DNA of 64,000 bases from Cellulomonas sp. URHD0024 (GTDB lineage Bacteria; Actinomycetota; Actinomycetes; Actinomycetales; Cellulomonadaceae): the NCBI RefSeq assembly GCF_000426185.1, contig NZ_AUEW01000008.1, forward strand, positions 1 to 64,000, in the 5' to 3' direction. Below the pieces are notes generated by a model that made no database searches, was not told the DNA's origin, and saw nothing but the letters and a program-made list of their open reading frames with translations. The position numbers and the translations under genes are program-made. Shown piece after piece: positions 60,977 through 64,000 of this stretch. Numbering within the stretch: position 1 is the first letter of the stretch; each line of letters starts with the position of its first letter.

Positions 60977-62236
60977 TCAGTCCGGGACCCAGTCGCCGGG
61001 CTGCCGGGTCCACGCCTCGTTCACGCCGCCGACGAATCTGGGCTCGACAGCGTGTTCGGCGTCGCGGATGAGGTACTCGGGCCAGCCGCCCGGGTTGCCG
61101 TCGAGCGGGAGCGCTGGACGGACGTCGTCGACGTGGCTCGGTCGCCGAAGAATGCCTTCGATGAGGAACCGGCCGGGGTTCTCGTCAGGCAGTCCCGCCT
61201 CCCACCGGAAGTCGGTCGACGTCCGTGGATCCGTCGGCGTCCAGGACTCGCCGAACGGCCGGGATCCACGCTCGAGACCACCGACCCCGTCTTGCGCCTC
61301 GCCGTAGACCCGCCAGACCGTCATCCCCTGCTGCGGGTTCGGGATGTCGAAGAGTTCGGACTTCTGCTTGTTGGTGAGGTCGTCCACGTCGACCGGGTCG
61401 TGGACCGAGGGATCCCCGACGCGCTCGGTCGGGGCGTCGGCGACCCGCGGGGTCGGTGCCCCAGGCGCTTCGGCGTGGCCCGGAAGCTTGCTGCGGACGC
61501 CGTGGCTGAGGCGGGTGAGGGCTCCCTTGAGGGCGTCGAGCAGCCCTCTGAGGGACTTGGCCGACGTGATGACGTCGGTGACGGAGCGTCCGATGCGGGT
61601 GGCCAACGACGAGACCCGGGTGGAGACCTGCCCGACGATCACGGGGGTGGCCAGGCCGAGGGTGAACACGGCCTCGGCGGCCCAGGAGATGATCGACCCC
61701 ACCAGCTGGGACAGGGTGTCCCGGACCAGGTCGTGCACGGCCTGGACGATCATCGCGCAGACCTTCAACGCAGATCCGATCGAGGCCGCCGACGAACCCG
61801 TGACCCGGATCCGGTCCGCCAGGGCGTCGGCATACGCCGAGTACGCGGAGATCGACTCCCCCGACATCGCCTCCAGATCCGCGCGGACCACCCGGGTCAG
61901 CTCGTTCCCCGCGGCGCCCATCGCGTCGGCGACGTTGCCCCAGGTGCCCGCGAAGCCCAGCACCGCGCCGGCATCCCCGGTCAGGTCGTTGAGCCAGCCC
62001 TTCAACGGCTGGAGGTGCTCGATCAGCCAGCCCAGCCCGGCACTGATCAGCGACCCGAGCGGGTCCACCACCGCCGCGACGGTATCCAGCGCGACCCCGA
62101 CCCCGGCCAGGCCCGCCGACACCCAGGACGTGGACTGCAACGCGTCGCACAGGCCGCTCACCGAGTCGAGCAGCCCCGCCCCACCGAACGTCGTGGACGT
62201 GTCCACCGGGGCGGCGACCAGCGGGTTGACGCTCAC
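60977..62236 (-). CDS. T7SS-type polymorphic toxin, ART-like C-terminal domain
   Basis: A 419-residue protein. Residues 1-230 are helical, with two hydrophobic stretches and no signal peptide, like the LXG/WXG-type N-terminal regions of type VII-exported toxins. A linker (about 240-295, PGAPTPRVADAPTERV) leads to a compact C-terminal domain: VWRVYGEAQ (Arg309), FGESWTPTDPRT (Ser331, Thr333), GLPDENPGRFLIEGIL and DGNPGGWPEYLI (Glu387). The order Arg, Ser/Thr, Glu fits ADP-ribosyltransferase-type toxins, but this assignment is inference. It overlaps the WXG-like gene upstream by four bases. Confidence 0.75.
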   Translation of the reverse strand: MSVNPLVAAPVDTSTTFGGAGLLDSVSGLCDALQSTSWVSAGLAGVGVALDTVAAVVDPLGSLISAGLGWLIEHLQPLKGWLNDLTGDAGAVLGFAGTWGNVADAMGAAGNELTRVVRADLEAMSGESISAYSAYADALADRIRVTGSSAASIGSALKVCAMIVQAVHDLVRDTLSQLVGSIISWAAEAVFTLGLATPVIVGQVSTRVSSLATRIGRSVTDVITSAKSLRGLLDALKGALTRLSHGVRSKLPGHAEAPGAPTPRVADAPTERVGDPSVHDPVDVDDLTNKQKSELFDIPNPQQGMTVWRVYGEAQDGVGGLERGSRPFGESWTPTDPRTSTDFRWEAGLPDENPGRFLIEGILRRPSHVDDVRPALPLDGNPGGWPEYLIRDAEHAVEPRFVGGVNEAWTRQPGDWVPD

Positions 62237-62562
62237 CGGTCCAGCGCCCGGGCGATACCGCGCATCAGGTCCTCGACCCGCTCGTCGACCCGGTCGAACG
62301 CACCGGCCATCGACCCGAGCTCACGCACCACGCCCTGGGACGCCTCGTGCACCGCGTGCACCGCGTCCCGGGCCGCAGCGTCGACACCGGAGATGACCGG
62401 CGGCAAGAACGAGCACAGCACCCCGAACGCCCCGCCGTGCAGATCGGTCGTCCCGGCGGCCGCCCGCGCGGTGGCCAGGTCACCCTCCACCTGCGCGACC
62501 CGGGCACCATGGCGGCGCAGCACCTCCGAGTCGACCTCGAACCCCGCGCTCACACCCGCCAC
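62233..62562 (-). CDS. WXG100/EspC-like type VII secretion partner
   Basis: A 109-residue helical protein with a GTG start overlapping the preceding gene. The helix-turn-helix layout (VDSEVLRRHGARVAQVEGDLATARAAAG, then AARDAVHAVHEASQGVVRELG) and the FEVD start are those of small type-VII secretion targets in Actinobacteria. The WxG itself is missing (loop GGAFGVLCSFLPP), as in EspC-like forms. It probably dimerises with the N-terminal part of the downstream toxin for export. Confidence 0.75.
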   Translation of the reverse strand: MAGVSAGFEVDSEVLRRHGARVAQVEGDLATARAAAGTTDLHGGAFGVLCSFLPPVISGVDAAARDAVHAVHEASQGVVRELGSMAGAFDRVDERVEDLMRGIARALDR

Positions 62563-62924
62563 CGTGCGTCGAGCTCGCCGCGCAGGTGCGCGCTGATCGT
62601 CGACCCCTCGCCGTACGCGTCGTCGGTCACCGCGACCGCCCGGATCCCCGCGTCACGGCCGGCCGCTGCGATCGTCTCGCGGATCAGGCGCGCCAGATCT
62701 GCGGCGCGCAGGTTCAGCGCGGCATCGTCCAGGACCAGGTCGGTGATCAACCCGGTCGCGTCCGTCTCGACGACCACCTCACCGCGCGCGCTACGCGCAC
62801 GACCCCGCACCCGGTCGATCGACGCCTTCACCTCGACCGCCCGCTCCGCCCGCCGCTGCGCCGCCTCGATATCGGCCGCGACCCGCGCCAACGCCTCATC
62901 CGGATCGTCAGAGAACCCCGTCAC
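62550..62924 (-). CDS. YbaB/EbfC-like protein heading the toxin cassette
   Basis: About 124 residues from GTG 62922-62924. The helix-strand-helix order (ALARVAADIEAAQRRAERAVEVKASI, then GEVVVETDATGLITDLVLDDAALNLRAADLARLIRETIAAAGRD; landmarks VVVETDATGLITDLVLDD and AADLARLI) is that of YbaB-like DNA-binding proteins. In Actinobacteria this fold is regularly encoded at the head of WXG/toxin operons. Its 3' end overlaps the WXG-like gene by 13 bases. Confidence 0.78.
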   Translation of the reverse strand: MTGFSDDPDEALARVAADIEAAQRRAERAVEVKASIDRVRGRARSARGEVVVETDATGLITDLVLDDAALNLRAADLARLIRETIAAAGRDAGIRAVAVTDDAYGEGSTISAHLRGELDARWRV

Positions 62925-63015
62925 GCCCGGCAGCCTAACCGCAATGCCGCGGCCCGTGCCCGAAATCCACCGATCGGCGACCGCGTCCCCGAACGGCACG
63001 CCGCCGCCCCGGAGA

Positions 63016-64000
63016 TCAGCCCCAGACCAGTCCCTGCGCCGGGTCGTGCAGGACTCGGGCGACGTCGGCGAGCACCCGCGAGCCCAGCTCACCGTCGACC
63101 AGACGGTGGTCGAAGCTCAGCGCGAGCTGCGTGACGTGGCGGATCTTGATCTTGTTCTTGTGCACCCACGGCTGCTCGCGGATCGCCCCGAACGCGAGGA
63201 TCGCGGCCTCGCCGGGGTTGAGGATCGGGGTGCCGGTGTCGATGCCGAACACGCCCACGTTGGTGATCGTGATGGTGCCGTCGGACATGTCCGCGGGCGT
63301 GGTGCGACCGGCCCGCGCGGTGGCGGTGAGCTCGGCGAGCGCGACGGCCAGCTCCTTGAGGCTCAGCCGGTGCGCGTCCTTCATGTTCGGCACGACGAGC
63401 CCGCGGGGGGTCGCGGCCGCGATCCCGAGGTTGATGTAGTGCTTGTAGACGATCTCCTGCGACTGCTCGTCCCAGGAGCCGTTGATCTCCGGGTGCCGAC
63501 GGACCGCCAGCATGAGCGCCTTGGCGGCGATGAGCAGCGGGGTGACCCGGACGTCGGCGAACTCGCGGTCGGCCCGCAGGCGCTCGACCAGCTTCATGGT
63601 CGCGGTGACGTCGATCGTCTGGAAGACCGTGACGTGCGGGGCGCTGAACGCGCTGGCGACCATGGCCTCGGCGGTCCGCTTGCGCACCGACTTCACCGGG
63701 ACGCGGGTCTGCCGGCCGTCCGGTGACACGGTCCCGCTGGCCAGCCAGGGCGCGTCGTCGCCGGGGTAGGTGGCCAGCGTCCGGGCCTCCGCCTGGGCCG
63801 CGCGTCCGAGCACGTCCTCACGGGTGACGATGCCGCCGGGACCCGTCGGGGAGACCGAGTCGAGGTCGACGCCGAGCTCGCGCGCGAGCTTGCGGACCGG
63901 CGGCTTGGCCAGTGCGTGGGGCCGGTTCGCCGACCCGTTCGCCGCACGCTCGCGCCGGACGGTGCCCGCCTCCGCCACGCCATAGCCGACGAGGACGGAC
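63016..64000 (-). CDS. 2-oxo-acid dehydrogenase E2 acyltransferase, 5' end beyond window
   Basis: The frame is open to the right edge (reading ...VLVGYGVAEAG inward), so the lipoyl domain and start lie outside. Visible parts: linker, a peripheral-subunit-binding domain (PPVRKLARELGVDLDSVSPTGPGGIVTREDV), and the catalytic domain ending FDHRLVDGELGSRVLADVARVLHDP, with the active-site His of HRxxDG. It would transfer acyl groups to CoA in a branched-chain or pyruvate-type dehydrogenase complex; E1 genes are probably just outside. The type cannot be decided from this part. Confidence 0.95.
   Translation of the reverse strand, partial: SVLVGYGVAEAGTVRRERAANGSANRPHALAKPPVRKLARELGVDLDSVSPTGPGGIVTREDVLGRAAQAEARTLATYPGDDAPWLASGTVSPDGRQTRVPVKSVRKRTAEAMVASAFSAPHVTVFQTIDVTATMKLVERLRADREFADVRVTPLLIAAKALMLAVRRHPEINGSWDEQSQEIVYKHYINLGIAAATPRGLVVPNMKDAHRLSLKELAVALAELTATARAGRTTPADMSDGTITITNVGVFGIDTGTPILNPGEAAILAFGAIREQPWVHKNKIKIRHVTQLALSFDHRLVDGELGSRVLADVARVLHDPAQGLVWG

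Noticed and set aside
1..64000. Insertion sequences, prophage or integrase genes
   Set aside because: No transposase, integrase or phage structural protein could be recognised on either strand.

Overview
The window is about 64 kb of very GC-rich DNA from an actinobacterium. The C50-carotenoid operon, the Asp23/DUF6286 envelope module, a GH15 trehalase, a SigE-type sigma factor with a CU044_5270-like partner and a DUF6458 protein all point to Micrococcales, most likely a Cellulomonas-like genus. That placement is inference from gene content, not a search. Genes are dense, many starts overlap the previous stop (ATGA or GTGA), and no transposase, integrase or rRNA is visible. The window edges cut an acyltransferase at the left and a 2-oxo-acid dehydrogenase E2 subunit at the right.

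Positions 1-8630 hold a surface-glycan region: an acyltransferase/SGNH protein, a membrane-anchored methyltransferase, and two large paralogous multidomain glycosyltransferases with a small follower. A tRNA-Gly(CCC) comes next. From 8846 to 15087 a MarR regulator faces idi-crtE-crtB-crtI-crtYe-crtYf-crtEb, a complete route from IPP/DMAPP to a cyclic C50 carotenoid, with a clear dyad operator between them. Then come a GNAT protein, a GH15 trehalase, a secreted beta-propeller protein bracketed by two 56-nt palindromes, an oxidoreductase, two small enzymes, the Asp23 operon (25899 down to 23441), and a circularly permuted ATP-grasp/alpha-E protein with a transglutaminase-like partner.

Positions 29500-37900 are mainly regulatory: an intergenic DnaA-box cluster, a GAF-type activator, a two-component pair, and a TetR gene next to a THUMP-type methyltransferase. 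At 38009-40590 a DUF4157 protein, with a possible nucleotidyltransferase core, is followed at once by a small protein; this looks like an injection-system-type effector with a partner. After it come an ECF sigma/anti-sigma pair, a thioredoxin-NHL protein, a six-copy 34-bp tandem repeat at the end of a diguanylate cyclase, an intracellular trypsin-like protease with a small partner, and an S9 peptidase.

An AbiEi/DUF559-type putative nuclease gene (52100-53041) sits between two related 56-nt palindromes, an arrangement reminiscent of REP elements and their associated enzymes. The last part contains CopC and a CopD-CtaG fusion, a DHA2 drug exporter, a Rieske lipoprotein, and a minus-strand type-VII-secretion-like toxin cassette (YbaB-like, WXG-like, toxin, SseB-like and two unknown proteins).

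The strongest leads for undescribed biology are the palindrome-bracketed nuclease gene, the DUF4157/NTase pair, the DnaA-box cluster outside any oriC context, and the toxin cassette at the right end.
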